From: Candidatus Woesearchaeota archaeon
GTDB lineage: Archaea; Nanobdellota; Nanobdellia; Woesearchaeales; ARS49
Assembly: GCA_019323555.1 (NCBI GenBank)
Contig: JAHWHC010000014.1
Location: 1 to 51,051 of the forward strand
Length of the DNA: 51,051 nt
Direction: 5' to 3'
The translations under genes and the position numbers were made by a program. Each line of letters begins with the position of its first letter. The stretch's first letter is position 1. The notes beneath the pieces were generated by a model. That model saw nothing but the letters and a program-made list of their open reading frames with translations. It made no database searches and was not told where the DNA came from. This document shows positions 1 through 8,203 of this stretch, piece by piece.

Positions 1-1063
1 CGCCAAGATTCACAATAATATTTTTGTATTTCTTTAATTCTGGATTAATTTCAGAAATGTCTGTATCTCCATACCCTGTTGGTCTCTTAGACAGTATGCT
101 TTTGCCTAGGTAATAAACAACAACAGGAAGTATCACGTTATACAGTGTTGCAATATGCCACCATTTTACATTTTCCATGAAGCTTACAACAAGCGGCAGT
201 ATGACCAGGCCTAATATTGGCAGGATAACGCCCATCATGTGCAGCATTGTGATTGGTGATTTCAGGTTTTGTGCATAGTGAAGCATCTTTTCATAGGTCT
301 CTGATAATATCACGTCCAGTGATTTGTCAAGCATTGCAAGCCTTCTCTCTTCTGATGTTTCATAAAGCGAGCTCTCAACTAAATGAAATGCTTCTACAAA
401 TTCATTGTTCCATTTTTTCCAGGTCTCTAGGTATATATCTAGTGCTGCTTTTACAGATTCATATTTTCCTGCCTCCACATCCCATATTATTTTCTTTAAG
501 TCAAGAGACAATGGGGGGCTAAGATGGTCAGAGGCAAACTCTATTGCGTTCTCTAGGTTGGATGTGTGTCTCATGAATGTAACGACATAAAAGATGCATA
601 AGACCATTTGGTTGCTTGCCTTCATTCGCCAGTTGTTTGCCAAGAAATCAGGCATTCTGTTCAGCACCACTATCAGTGCAATTCCGAACAGCATAAATAT
701 CATCACAAAGAATAATGATCCTATTAATAGGCTGAATGCTGCTCCCAGCAGCATTATTGCGACAGGCAGTAAGTATGCCAGTGCCTGCACTCCTGTGGGG
801 GTTATGTTCAAATGGCAGATATTGATTGATTCCTGAAGTGCCTCTGCTTTTTCTGGTTTTACTTTTATTTTTAGTATCTTTTCGCAGAAATTGCATGCTT
901 TTTCATAGAGTGTCATGTGCTTTGGCATTGCCTCTATCTTGAACTGCTTGTACTCTCTTGTGAATGTTCTCTCAGATGGGCCCAGCTCTCTTAGCTCTAG
1001 TTCTGACTGCAGTTTTTGTTTGTACCTTGCTACCAAGTCCTTTACATCTGTTTGGTTTGCCAT
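1..1063 (-). CDS. TadC/FlaJ-like type IV pilus platform protein (partial)
   Basis: Membrane platform protein of a type IV pilus or archaellum-like machine (T2SS F family), expected to anchor the assembly ATPase encoded just upstream. 354 codons are visible; the C-terminus runs off the left edge. The translation shows a cytoplasmic helical N-terminal region of about 90 residues, two adjacent membrane spans (about 95-135), a long cytoplasmic domain with T2SSF-like amphipathic helices (LSPPLSLDLKK), and two further spans near the visible end (about 290-330). Its ATG at 1061-1063 lies one base after the ATPase stop, so translation is probably coupled. The call rests on architecture and on the neighbour; the assembled substrate cannot be told. 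Confidence 0.8.
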   Translation of the reverse strand, partial: MANQTDVKDLVARYKQKLQSELELRELGPSERTFTREYKQFKIEAMPKHMTLYEKACNFCEKILKIKVKPEKAEALQESINICHLNITPTGVQALAYLLPVAIMLLGAAFSLLIGSLFFVMIFMLFGIALIVVLNRMPDFLANNWRMKASNQMVLCIFYVVTFMRHTSNLENAIEFASDHLSPPLSLDLKKIIWDVEAGKYESVKAALDIYLETWKKWNNEFVEAFHLVESSLYETSEERRLAMLDKSLDVILSETYEKMLHYAQNLKSPITMLHMMGVILPILGLVILPLVVSFMENVKWWHIATLYNVILPVVVYYLGKSILSKRPTGYGDTDISEINPELKKYKNIIVNLG

Positions 1064-1064
1064 A

Positions 1065-3326
1065 TTAGAATTTCATCTTCTTGATGTGCCTTTTCATCCA
1101 TTCATTCCACCTGAAGAGTATCTGCTTGCTGTCCAGGCTTCCTACATCTTGCTTTACCTCGTCGGATATTCTGTGGAATTGGTCATTTGCCAGGACTGTG
1201 AAGTCTGCCTCTAGTATGTTGTCATTTTTTGTTTTGTCTGCTGCCTGGACTATAGCCTCTTTTATTTTTGCTCTTAGCTCTATGTTGTCCCACACTGCAT
1301 CCCAGTTTCCTGCCCAGTCTCGCACACTTCCTGCGATGTTTTTTATGACTTCAGAATCTCCGTTAAGCAGGTCTCTTGTTGCTATTAGCTTATCGGTCAT
1401 TGCATCATATTTTAGAAGGTCGACAAATCCTCCCTCTCTTAGAGGGTCTTCTTCCCACTGTTTTCTGACTTCTGTGATTTGTGTTATTCTTCTCATTCTG
1501 TGCAGTCCGTCAGGGCTCCTGACAGGATTTGCAACGCATATTACATCTGTTGCCTTGAAGCTTGTTCTTGGTACTTGCAGGTCATTGACAACTCTGTCAA
1601 ATACGCCGTATGGTGAATCGCCGTGGATTGTTCCTGCAACTACGTTTGCTAAAGCACCCACTCTCATTGCTTCATAGAGTGCTTTTGCTTCTGTGCTTCT
1701 GACCTCTCCAACTATCAAGCTTGAATCCCCTAGACGCAGTGTTGTTCTTATTCCCTCATCCGCACTAACCTCTGTTGTTCCTCTTGTCATTGCACTTGCT
1801 ACTTTCATTGATTGGATGTTGTAGTTCAGATCCCGTAATGCTTTGACAGGTAGTTCTAAAGTGTCTTCTATTGTGATTATTCTTCCCTTTCTCATTATCT
1901 CTACCATCACTGATCCTAGGAAGCTTGTTTTTCCTGCGCTTCTTGTTCCTGCAACAAGCATTGTTCTTGCGCCGTCTATCAAGAAGCTCATCACTCCTGC
2001 TGCTTGTGCAGTTATCATTCCTGTCTTGATGAATAAAGGCAGGGTCCAGGGCTTATCACGGTGTCTTCTCAGAGCAAATGCAATCCCGTGGGGATCTAAT
2101 GGCTCTGTGATTGCCGCGACTCTAGCTCTTGCTCCTGGCAGTACTAGTTCTGTATCTAGTATTGGATTTGCTTCATCCAATGGCCTGCCAGAGATCATTC
2201 TGAGCTTAGACGCCCAGGACTCTGCTTCTGTGGGGGTTGGAATTATGTTTGTGTAGCAGTCGCCGTACTCTCCGTGGTTGATGAATATCGGCGTTCTGCC
2301 CATTGGGCTGTTGATTGTGATATCCTGCACTTTTTGGTCTTGTAACAGGACTTCTATCAGTCCAAATCCTACTGTGTACCTTACAAGTATTTTTGTGAGC
2401 TCATCTCTCTCTTTTTTTCTTAGTGCGTAGTTTCTGTATCCAGAGAGTTCTTCCAGAAGGTCTGCACCCACATTGTTGAAGACCTCCCGCATTCTTTCTG
2501 GATCAACGAATTCGCTTCTTTTTGGCTTGTGCTCTGCCATTATTTTTCTTGCAGCATCAAGCAGCTCGTATTTCTCCTCTGTCAAGCGGAATTCTGGCGG
2601 TATTATGTGATACAGGTTCTGTACAGTGTTCGGCATTGTGAACACTGTTACTTCTGTGCCGTCTACTTCATAAGAATCGACTTCTTCTGCATCAGTGGGA
2701 TAGGATGACATCAGTTTTGTGTACATGAAATCTGGTTTTACCAGCGGTGCAAAAAGAAGCCTGTAAACCTCTCTGTCCCCTATCTTGAATCCAGCCAGGT
2801 GCGGTGTTGCTAATTGTATTATTTTTGTTTTTTCAAGGCTTGATGTTATGTCCTGCATTAAGGTAAAGTATTGCTGTAAGCAGGAGACGCCTTCTTTAGG
2901 TATTATTTTTCTCTCTACAAGGCTGTGCTCGTGTCTTTGTGTTCTTTTTAATTGTACATACGTTCCTACAGGGTCTGATTTTAGGTGCTGGAAAATTAGG
3001 TTCTGCATAGCAACGTATCTTGGGTCTACATATCTTCTGCATTGCGGTGATGCCAATAATCCTTTCTTGAGTTTGTGTTTTAGTATGTCTTTGTAGAGCC
3101 TTGCTATCTCCAGTAGCATCTGTGTTTGGCTGTAATCATATTCATAGTCTCTTTTCTGCGTGATGATTATTCTTGTTGCATTGCCTGTCTCTGCAAGGAT
3201 ATCAATCACCAGGTCCATTGTTTTTGGAGAGTCCTCTATTGATGGAAAGAAAGTGCACTCTTCGCAATTTATCCTGATTGTTATCTCTTCCCCTTCTCTT
3301 ACTATCTCATAATCTCCGCAGGGCAT
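1065..3326 (-). CDS. TadA/FlaI-type secretion ATPase
   Basis: Hexameric assembly/secretion ATPase of the type II/IV (GspE, FlaI, TadA) superfamily, powering pilus or archaellum-like filament assembly at the membrane. At 753 residues it is longer than typical FlaI (about 500-550). The extra N-terminal part carries a Cys cluster (C3, C21, C24), possibly metal-binding. The C-terminal motor has Walker A GTRSAGKTS (about residues 460-468), an Asp-box/Walker B region ITIEDTLELP, LIVGEVRS and the His box GTIHGDS. The ATG is preceded by GAGGAGGAG, which lies inside the last codons of the ribbon-helix-helix gene one base upstream. The three genes 3474 to 1 therefore form one operon. The machine type is inferred. 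Confidence 0.93.
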   Translation of the reverse strand: MPCGDYEIVREGEEITIRINCEECTFFPSIEDSPKTMDLVIDILAETGNATRIIITQKRDYEYDYSQTQMLLEIARLYKDILKHKLKKGLLASPQCRRYVDPRYVAMQNLIFQHLKSDPVGTYVQLKRTQRHEHSLVERKIIPKEGVSCLQQYFTLMQDITSSLEKTKIIQLATPHLAGFKIGDREVYRLLFAPLVKPDFMYTKLMSSYPTDAEEVDSYEVDGTEVTVFTMPNTVQNLYHIIPPEFRLTEEKYELLDAARKIMAEHKPKRSEFVDPERMREVFNNVGADLLEELSGYRNYALRKKERDELTKILVRYTVGFGLIEVLLQDQKVQDITINSPMGRTPIFINHGEYGDCYTNIIPTPTEAESWASKLRMISGRPLDEANPILDTELVLPGARARVAAITEPLDPHGIAFALRRHRDKPWTLPLFIKTGMITAQAAGVMSFLIDGARTMLVAGTRSAGKTSFLGSVMVEIMRKGRIITIEDTLELPVKALRDLNYNIQSMKVASAMTRGTTEVSADEGIRTTLRLGDSSLIVGEVRSTEAKALYEAMRVGALANVVAGTIHGDSPYGVFDRVVNDLQVPRTSFKATDVICVANPVRSPDGLHRMRRITQITEVRKQWEEDPLREGGFVDLLKYDAMTDKLIATRDLLNGDSEVIKNIAGSVRDWAGNWDAVWDNIELRAKIKEAIVQAADKTKNDNILEADFTVLANDQFHRISDEVKQDVGSLDSKQILFRWNEWMKRHIKKMKF

Positions 3327-3327
3327 T

Positions 3328-3474
3328 TTAGTCTCTCTCCTCCTCTTTTAGTTTTTCAAGCGCAATCTCGATCAAGTGAGACTTGTTTCTGTATTTTTTT
3401 CGCTCCTTAGAAACCTTTTTTTCAAGCCACTTGATTAGGTCTTCATCTATTGTTGCAGATATTGGTTTTTTCAT
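3328..3474 (-). CDS. Ribbon-helix-helix (CopG/Arc-like) protein, 48 aa
   Basis: Small DNA-binding protein of the ribbon-helix-helix type. The 48-residue translation starts MKKPISATIDEDLIKWLEKK, a short beta strand then helix, followed by a basic loop (KKYRNKS) and a second helix (HLIEIALEKLKEEE); this matches the MetJ/Arc fold, which binds DNA as a dimer. It is the first gene of the operon that continues into the secretion ATPase, with one base between stop and ATG, and its C-terminal Glu codons double as that gene's ribosome binding site. It probably represses its own promoter in the very AT-rich stretch upstream. The fold is seen from sequence; the regulatory role is inferred. Confidence 0.82.
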   Translation of the reverse strand: MKKPISATIDEDLIKWLEKKVSKERKKYRNKSHLIEIALEKLKEEERD

Positions 3475-3616
3475 TGTTTTAGGCTAATAAAAACATGTTA
3501 TTTTATATATTTTATGTTTTTTCTTAATATATAATATATTTTATATGATACTTTATTAGCTTTGTCAACCACTCTCGTATGGTTACACAAGTTTATTATT
3601 TGAGTAGTGATTCAGT
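3475..3616. promoter_or_regulatory. Divergent AT-rich promoter/operator region
   Basis: This 142-base spacer separates the ribbon-helix-helix operon from the coiled-coil gene at 3617. It is almost pure A/T near 3495-3550 and contains two similar blocks, TATATATTTTATGT and ATATATTTTATATG, spaced by about three turns, possible repressor sites. A TATA-like TTTATTATTT near 3589-3598 sits about 25 bases before the 3617 ATG, so that gene may be leaderless. Confidence 0.45.
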
Positions 3617-4099
3617 ATGAAAATGGCAGATATTCCCGCATCAAAGCCAGGTGCAGAGCCAAGAGCAGGCATGTTTGGGGGCAAATCACCTATGCCAGAG
3701 CCCCTGGGCGGCAGAGCAGAAGATGACCTGACTAAGGTAGCTGCAAGGCTTAAGATATCTGAAGAAAGGTATAGCGAATTAAGAAAAAAGCTGCTGTTGA
3801 TAGAACAGAACATGCTTTCTCACCACAAGAAAGCAATGAATGAGATTAAGATCCTGCAGTCAGAGATAACAGACATCAATTCCAAGATTAATGAGATTCA
3901 GGACAGGATATTGCTTATTGTAAAGGAATTAAGGCTGACCGCAAAGAGAGAGGATATTGATGTAATGAAGAAATATGTTGAATTATGGAATCCTATGCGT
4001 TTTGTCACAAGAGAGCAGGTTGAGAACATTGTTCAAGAACTTGTTGATCAAGGAAACAGCGGAACAGTTAAAAGAGAAAAAACACCAAAAGATTTATAA
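3617..4099 (+). CDS. Coiled-coil protein of pilus-like module (FlaC/D/E-like?)
   Basis: A 160-residue cytoplasmic protein with no signal peptide or membrane span. The N-terminal 35 residues are low-complexity (Ala, Pro, Gly), followed by a long helical coiled coil (about 38-115) and a short conserved-looking end with WNPMRFVTREQVENIV. It faces the secretion ATPase operon across a shared promoter and is followed after 38 bases by a second coiled-coil gene. Position and shape resemble FlaC/D/E accessory proteins of the archaellum motor, but I cannot show homology. The first ATG at 3617 is about 25 bases after a TATA-like box; a second ATG at 3623 (MADIPASK) is equally possible. Confidence 0.6.
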   Translation: MKMADIPASKPGAEPRAGMFGGKSPMPEPLGGRAEDDLTKVAARLKISEERYSELRKKLLLIEQNMLSHHKKAMNEIKILQSEITDINSKINEIQDRILLIVKELRLTAKREDIDVMKKYVELWNPMRFVTREQVENIVQELVDQGNSGTVKREKTPKDL

Positions 4100-4137
4100 A
4101 ATAAATTACTAATTAAATTTTAAAAAAGAGGTATAAT

Positions 4138-4800
4138 ATGGCATTTATGGATATGTTCAAAGGAAAGAAGAAAGCGCCTCCTTCTCCGCCGCCTTTTCCT
4201 AGCACTCCGCCTGGAGCTCCTGCAGCTTCTTCAGATTATGGATTGCCTATTGATCAGGTGCAGGCTCTTAAGGATCGCGGAATGTCTGATGATCAGATTA
4301 TTAATAATTTGCAGGCGCAAGGTTATGATCCTGTTTCAATTAATAACGCAATTGCACAAGTAGATGCAGGCCCTCCTGCAGGCCCTATGTCTGATATTCC
4401 TGGCCTGCCTCCTCCAGAGCCTGAGCGGTTCAGGGGAAGGCCTTCTGATAGGGAGATGCCTTCTGAGAATGTTGAGGAGATTGCAGAGTCTATTGTCGAG
4501 GAAAAATGGAGCGAGCTCACAAAAGAGCTTGCCAAGTTTACTGAGTGGAAAGACAAGGCAGAGTCTCGTGTTGCAAAGGTTGAGCAGGAATTGCAGGATA
4601 TGAAAGACGATGTTGAGAATCTCCACAAGGCAATTGTTGCTAAGATTGGGGAATATGATAAGAATCTTCTTGATGTTGGCACAGAGATAAAGGCAATGGA
4701 GAAAGTTTTTCAAAAGGTTCTTCCAGAGCTTACTGGCAGTGTTTCTGAGCTGAGCAGGATAACTAAAGGTATTAAAGGAAAGAAGAAAACATCAGAATAA
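4138..4800 (+). CDS. UBA-like plus coiled-coil protein (FlaC-like?)
   Basis: A 220-residue cytoplasmic protein. Order of parts: basic N-terminus (MFKGKKK), a proline-rich linker, a small helical domain at about 38-78 (QVQALKDRGMSDDQIINNLQ, a UBA-like three-helix pattern), another Pro-rich linker, then a coiled coil from about 115 to 175 and a C-terminal helix with EIKAMEKVFQKVLPEL. The end resembles the short helical motif of archaellum FlaC-type proteins, only from memory. GAGGTAT just upstream of the ATG serves as ribosome binding site, and the gene probably shares a transcript with the coiled-coil gene at 3617. It abuts the stop of the convergent membrane-protein operon (4802), leaving one base. 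Confidence 0.6.
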   Translation: MAFMDMFKGKKKAPPSPPPFPSTPPGAPAASSDYGLPIDQVQALKDRGMSDDQIINNLQAQGYDPVSINNAIAQVDAGPPAGPMSDIPGLPPPEPERFRGRPSDREMPSENVEEIAESIVEEKWSELTKELAKFTEWKDKAESRVAKVEQELQDMKDDVENLHKAIVAKIGEYDKNLLDVGTEIKAMEKVFQKVLPELTGSVSELSRITKGIKGKKKTSE

Positions 4801-4801
4801 G

Positions 4802-5371
4802 CTAAGAGCTTCCTGTTTGTGTGAGTTTCTGTATTGTAAATAAGGCAATCAGCAGTATCAATACAAGTCCAAGTACTTTTGGGTGGAATAAGGTTTCCCA
4901 GAATCCTACTTCTTCAGGTCCTGCATCAGATGGTACAACTGATGCATTTTCTCCTGTTGTCAATGGCTGGAATCCTTTTTCTTGTGATATCACTGTTGAT
5001 AAGGATCCTAGTCCTATTATCAATACAAGTGCTAATACCCAGTACCCAAAGTCTGTTGCATACCTTCCTGTTGTGATTGTCTCAATTATTGTATCTTCCT
5101 TGACTCCAAATGCAACATATGCCATGAATACTAGCAGCATGAAGACAAACAATAGCACAAACCATGGCGCCATCATATTTATTGTCTTGACAACAACTGG
5201 GTTGAACATTGCAAGTACTGCCAGTGCAAATGATATTATGAAGCATATTGCCTGGTTTTCCTTGAACCAAGAGATTCTTGTCAAGACTACATATCCTAAT
5301 ACTAGTATCAGTAAGAAAGGAAAAATTACATCAAACTTTTGCAGTAATCCAATATCTAGTGGTGTTGCCAT
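4802..5371 (-). CDS. Five-span membrane protein, paralog 3 of 3
   Basis: A 189-residue integral membrane protein with about five predicted spans (near 15-33, 41-63, 68-90, 108-127, 165-185) and an outside-looking polar loop of about 35 residues before the last span (ENASVVPSDAGPEE). The start contains the motif shared by the two upstream genes: FDVIFPFLLILVLGYVVL, then a short charged loop and a second span. It is the last gene of a three-gene operon, its ATG one base after the stop of the middle gene, without a clear ribosome binding site, suggesting coupled translation. No known family recognised; the context is the pilus-like module. Confidence 0.72.
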   Translation of the reverse strand: MATPLDIGLLQKFDVIFPFLLILVLGYVVLTRISWFKENQAICFIISFALAVLAMFNPVVVKTINMMAPWFVLLFVFMLLVFMAYVAFGVKEDTIIETITTGRYATDFGYWVLALVLIIGLGSLSTVISQEKGFQPLTTGENASVVPSDAGPEEVGFWETLFHPKVLGLVLILLIALFTIQKLTQTGSS

Positions 5372-5372
5372 T

Positions 5373-5951
5373 TTATTGTTTTGGTATTTTTTTGAATAAG
5401 CTTGTTATGTGCTGTCCTACTGTTTTTGATTCTTTTGGTTCGTGTGTCACGTATAGGAATATCAGTCCAAACACTACCAGCACAATGATTAACGTCTGTA
5501 TCTCTGGTGATAAGTAGCTTAGTATGGGTATCTCTATGATGTTGGATAAGAAGATTCCAACTAAAATTAATGCTGCGATGATTGCTGCTATTCCTGCCAG
5601 TGGCGTCTCTCCAGGCCATTCCCCATAAAGAAGGCCCATCATGACCATCAGCAAGACAACTGCGACTATAAGCAGTACTGTTTCTGGTAGTGATGCGTTC
5701 ATTATCGCGATTACATCCATTCCAGGAGGGTATGTTCCTAATATGTGCGGCACTATCGCTGTCAATGTTATCGCGAGTGCGATTAATGCATTGAATCTTT
5801 TTCCTTCATCTCCAAATAAGTTTATTTTCTGTAAGACAGCATAAAGGATAGTGAATATTAGTACAAAAGGCACTAGCACATCTAGTATTCCCCACTGCTG
5901 TAAGTAATAGAATGTGTCTTGAAACATGCCTCCGCCGTATTGGAATAACAT
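5373..5951 (-). CDS. Multi-pass membrane protein, paralog 2 of 3
   Basis: A 192-residue integral membrane protein with four to five predicted spans. The N-terminal motif ILDVLVPFVLIFTILYAVLQ followed by KINLFGDEGKRFNALIAL is clearly related to both neighbours (DVxxPFxLxFxIxYxVLxK, then a charged loop and a second span), so the three genes arose by tandem duplication. A short basic tail follows the last span (FKKIPKQ). It stands 17 bases after the first paralog. Function unknown; it may form a membrane complex with its paralogs and the nearby pilus-like ATPase and platform protein, which is inference from position only. Confidence 0.72.
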   Translation of the reverse strand: MLFQYGGGMFQDTFYYLQQWGILDVLVPFVLIFTILYAVLQKINLFGDEGKRFNALIALAITLTAIVPHILGTYPPGMDVIAIMNASLPETVLLIVAVVLLMVMMGLLYGEWPGETPLAGIAAIIAALILVGIFLSNIIEIPILSYLSPEIQTLIIVLVVFGLIFLYVTHEPKESKTVGQHITSLFKKIPKQ

Positions 5952-5968
5952 TTTTGCACCTCTTGTGA

Positions 5969-6556
5969 TTATTTATTTTCAGGTTCTGATTTTTTACCGC
6001 GCAGGAATTCTGGCGGGGATACCATTATCCAAACAAATACAATAATTCCTACTATCAGGACTATTGACGCAACTGCAGTACTTGTCCAGAACTGCCTTAT
6101 CCAGTTGATGAACAGCTCAAGCCAGCTTATTCCTGAATCTGTTTTTATTGCGTATAGGAATATGAATACAATTCCCACAAACATTATTATCATGAATATG
6201 TATCTCCACCACCCTGTTAATGCCACATCTTCATCTGACTTGAAGAATGTTCCTACAAGCATCAGGAAGAATACAGATAATAATAGCAAAATGATTATGT
6301 TTGCAGATACCATTGTTATTGCTTCCACAAGTTTTCCAGAAGCTATCACCAGGAAGCCTATTACAAATGCAACCATTGCATTCAGGTTTTTCTTGGTGTA
6401 TTTCTTTCCCTCAATCTCTTCTGAGCCGAGGATTTTGGTTTTTTCTAGTATAGCGAATACTATTGTGAACGTCAATAAGAACGGCAGAACAACATCATAA
6501 ATTCCTATTTTCTGCAAAAAACCGATTACATTACCTAATATTGATGCCATATTCAT
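5969..6556 (-). CDS. Multi-pass membrane protein, paralog 1 of 3
   Basis: First gene of the three-paralog membrane operon. 195 residues, about five spans, N-terminal signature IYDVVLPFLLTFTIVFAIL followed by EKTKILGSEEIEG and a KKNLNAMVAF start of span two, the same layout as the next two genes. The C-terminus is a charged tail (RGKKSEPENK) probably in the cytoplasm. Two ATG codons lie at the start (6556 and 6550); GGGATGA just ahead of the second could be a ribosome binding site, so the first two residues are uncertain. The upstream spacer also holds the promoter of the divergent translin-like gene. Confidence 0.72.
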   Translation of the reverse strand: MNMASILGNVIGFLQKIGIYDVVLPFLLTFTIVFAILEKTKILGSEEIEGKKYTKKNLNAMVAFVIGFLVIASGKLVEAITMVSANIIILLLLSVFFLMLVGTFFKSDEDVALTGWWRYIFMIIMFVGIVFIFLYAIKTDSGISWLELFINWIRQFWTSTAVASIVLIVGIIVFVWIMVSPPEFLRGKKSEPENK

Positions 6557-6621
6557 CCCTTTTTTTCTTTACTGAAAAAATTCTCTTTAGTATATATAAA
6601 CTTTTCGTTATAAACAAAAGG

Positions 6622-6629
6622 TTTATATT
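6622..6629 (+). promoter_or_regulatory. TATA box of translin-like gene
   Basis: TTTATATT preceded by AAAAGG (BRE-like) lies 27 bases before the ATG at 6652, the distance expected for an archaeal promoter with a leaderless transcript. It decides for the 6652 start over the longer reading frame from 6541. Confidence 0.6.
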
Positions 6630-6651
6630 GTCTGGCTTTATAAATGCCCCT

Positions 6652-7236
6652 ATGATAAATAAAAAATCTTTTACAGCAATGCGCAAGGAAATTGAGCAGT
6701 TTGATTCTCTAAGGGAAGATCTGATCAAGACCTCCAGGGATTTGTTAAAGCTCTCTAAAGCAACTATCTACAACATTCACAGGCATGATATTTCAGAGGC
6801 TGCCAAGCAGCTGACAAAAGCCAAGACCATAATCAAGAAGATGAACTCTTTTATCAAGAAGAACGCCGCCCTTGTCTCTGTTGGAGCGTATTCAGAGGCA
6901 CTGGAAGAATATGTTGAGGCAGCGACCTATTATGGTTTCATCAAGAACAGCAAGTTGCCTACTGCTAAAGAGCTTGGGGTGGACACTGTGGTCTATCTTC
7001 AGGGCTTGTGTGATTTAGTGGGTGAATTAGTCAGGAAGGCTATTAATTCCAGCATCAAGGGTGATTTCAAGACAGCTCTAAAGATCAGGGATTTTGTCTC
7101 AGATGTATACGGAGAGTTGATGATGTTTGATTTCAGGAACAGTCCTGTTCGAAGAAAGTTTGATGCTATCAAGTATGGATTGGATAAACTAGAAAACTTA
7201 ATTCTTGAACTTAAGTTAAAGAAAAAGATAAAATGA
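6652..7236 (+). CDS. Translin-family protein
   Basis: Likely RNA/ssDNA-binding protein of the translin family, all-helical. The 194-residue translation has the typical layout: an N-terminal helix with LREDLIKTSRDLLKLSKATI, a central EALEEYVEAATYYGFI segment, then PTAKELGVDTVVYLQGLCDLVGELVRKAI, close to the translin signature YLxGLxDLxGELxR, and a C-terminal helix. The open frame extends upstream to 6541, but the 6652 ATG fits the TATA box and the family length. The stop overlaps the ATG of the aminopeptidase gene (ATGA at 7233-7236). Archaeal translins are poorly characterised; a role in RNA processing is inference. Confidence 0.82.
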   Translation: MINKKSFTAMRKEIEQFDSLREDLIKTSRDLLKLSKATIYNIHRHDISEAAKQLTKAKTIIKKMNSFIKKNAALVSVGAYSEALEEYVEAATYYGFIKNSKLPTAKELGVDTVVYLQGLCDLVGELVRKAINSSIKGDFKTALKIRDFVSDVYGELMMFDFRNSPVRRKFDAIKYGLDKLENLILELKLKKKIK

Positions 7237-8174
7237 AAAACGCAGCAAGGATTGCCCTGACTCAGTGTTTGGGTGTAAAAAAGAAAGATTCTGTTCTGAT
7301 TGTTACTGATAAGCCTAAGAAAAAGATTGCAGAAGCATTTTTTTATGAAGCAATGCCTCTTGCAAGGCATGTTCTTTTAGTTACTATTCCTGTTGGAAAG
7401 ATCGATGGCGAAGAACCTCCTAAATTAGTAGGAGAAGTGATGAAGAAATATGATGTTCTTTGTTTGATAACCACAAAGTCTCTCTCTCACACTAATGCCA
7501 CCTCTGCTGCCAGGAAAAAAGGTGCAAGGATTGCCTCTATGCCAGATATTACTGTTGGTATGGCTAAGCGCTGCCTGCCTGTTGATTACAAGAAGATGGT
7601 TTCTCTTAATAAGAAACTGCTTAAAATACTTAAGAAGACGCATACCGTGCGTATCACTACAGCAAAAGGCACGGATTTTAGTGTTGTTGCTAAAGGCAGG
7701 AGGTTGTTTGATGACAGCGGTATTTTGACTAAGAAAGGTTCTTTGGGAAATCTTCCTGCTGGTGAGATTGCTTTTGCTCCGCTTGAGGCAAAGTCCCAGG
7801 GTGTTTTTGTTGTTGATGCCTCTATTCTGGATTTCCTTGTAAAGAAGCCAATAACTATCAAAGTAAAGAATGGTTATGCTTATGAGATTACAGGAGGTAA
7901 AGAGGCAAAGACTCTCTTGAAGACAATCAAGCCGCTTGGCAAAGCTGCTTTTAATATTGCAGAGTTGGGTATTGGTACAAATCCTAAGGCCAAGATCACT
8001 GGCAATGTTCTTGAGGATGAGAAGGTTATAAGCACTTGTCACGTTGCTCTTGGAAATAGCAAGGGCCTGGGTGGAAAAATATATGCAAAATGCCATCTTG
8101 ATGGCGTTATTAAGAAGCCAACTATTTTCTTTGACAAGAAATGCATAATGAAAAACGGAAAGTTTTTAATATAG
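7233..8174 (+). CDS. Aminopeptidase, M29 (thermophilic metalloprotease) family
   Basis: Cytoplasmic metallo-aminopeptidase of the M29 (AmpS) family, releasing N-terminal residues from peptides. The 313-residue protein lacks part of the N-terminal region of the usual 370-410-residue enzymes but keeps the C-terminal signature: GNLPAGEIAFAPLE, then ELGIGTNPKAKITGNVLEDEKVISTCHVALG, split here as ELGIGTNP, LEDEKV and HVALG, which supply the metal ligands (Glu, Glu, His). Overlaps the translin-like stop by four bases, so the pair is co-translated. The short length suggests a reduced version of the family; activity is likely but not certain. Confidence 0.8.
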   Translation: MKNAARIALTQCLGVKKKDSVLIVTDKPKKKIAEAFFYEAMPLARHVLLVTIPVGKIDGEEPPKLVGEVMKKYDVLCLITTKSLSHTNATSAARKKGARIASMPDITVGMAKRCLPVDYKKMVSLNKKLLKILKKTHTVRITTAKGTDFSVVAKGRRLFDDSGILTKKGSLGNLPAGEIAFAPLEAKSQGVFVVDASILDFLVKKPITIKVKNGYAYEITGGKEAKTLLKTIKPLGKAAFNIAELGIGTNPKAKITGNVLEDEKVISTCHVALGNSKGLGGKIYAKCHLDGVIKKPTIFFDKKCIMKNGKFLI

Positions 8175-8203
8175 TTTTTATTATGTCTTTTTGAGGTGGT
8201 TTT

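Noticed and set aside
1081..2256. Long plus-strand frames opposite the secretion ATPase
   Set aside because: They mirror the codon pattern of the real gene on the minus strand; no ribosome binding site, Ser/Leu/Pro-rich translation typical of shadows.
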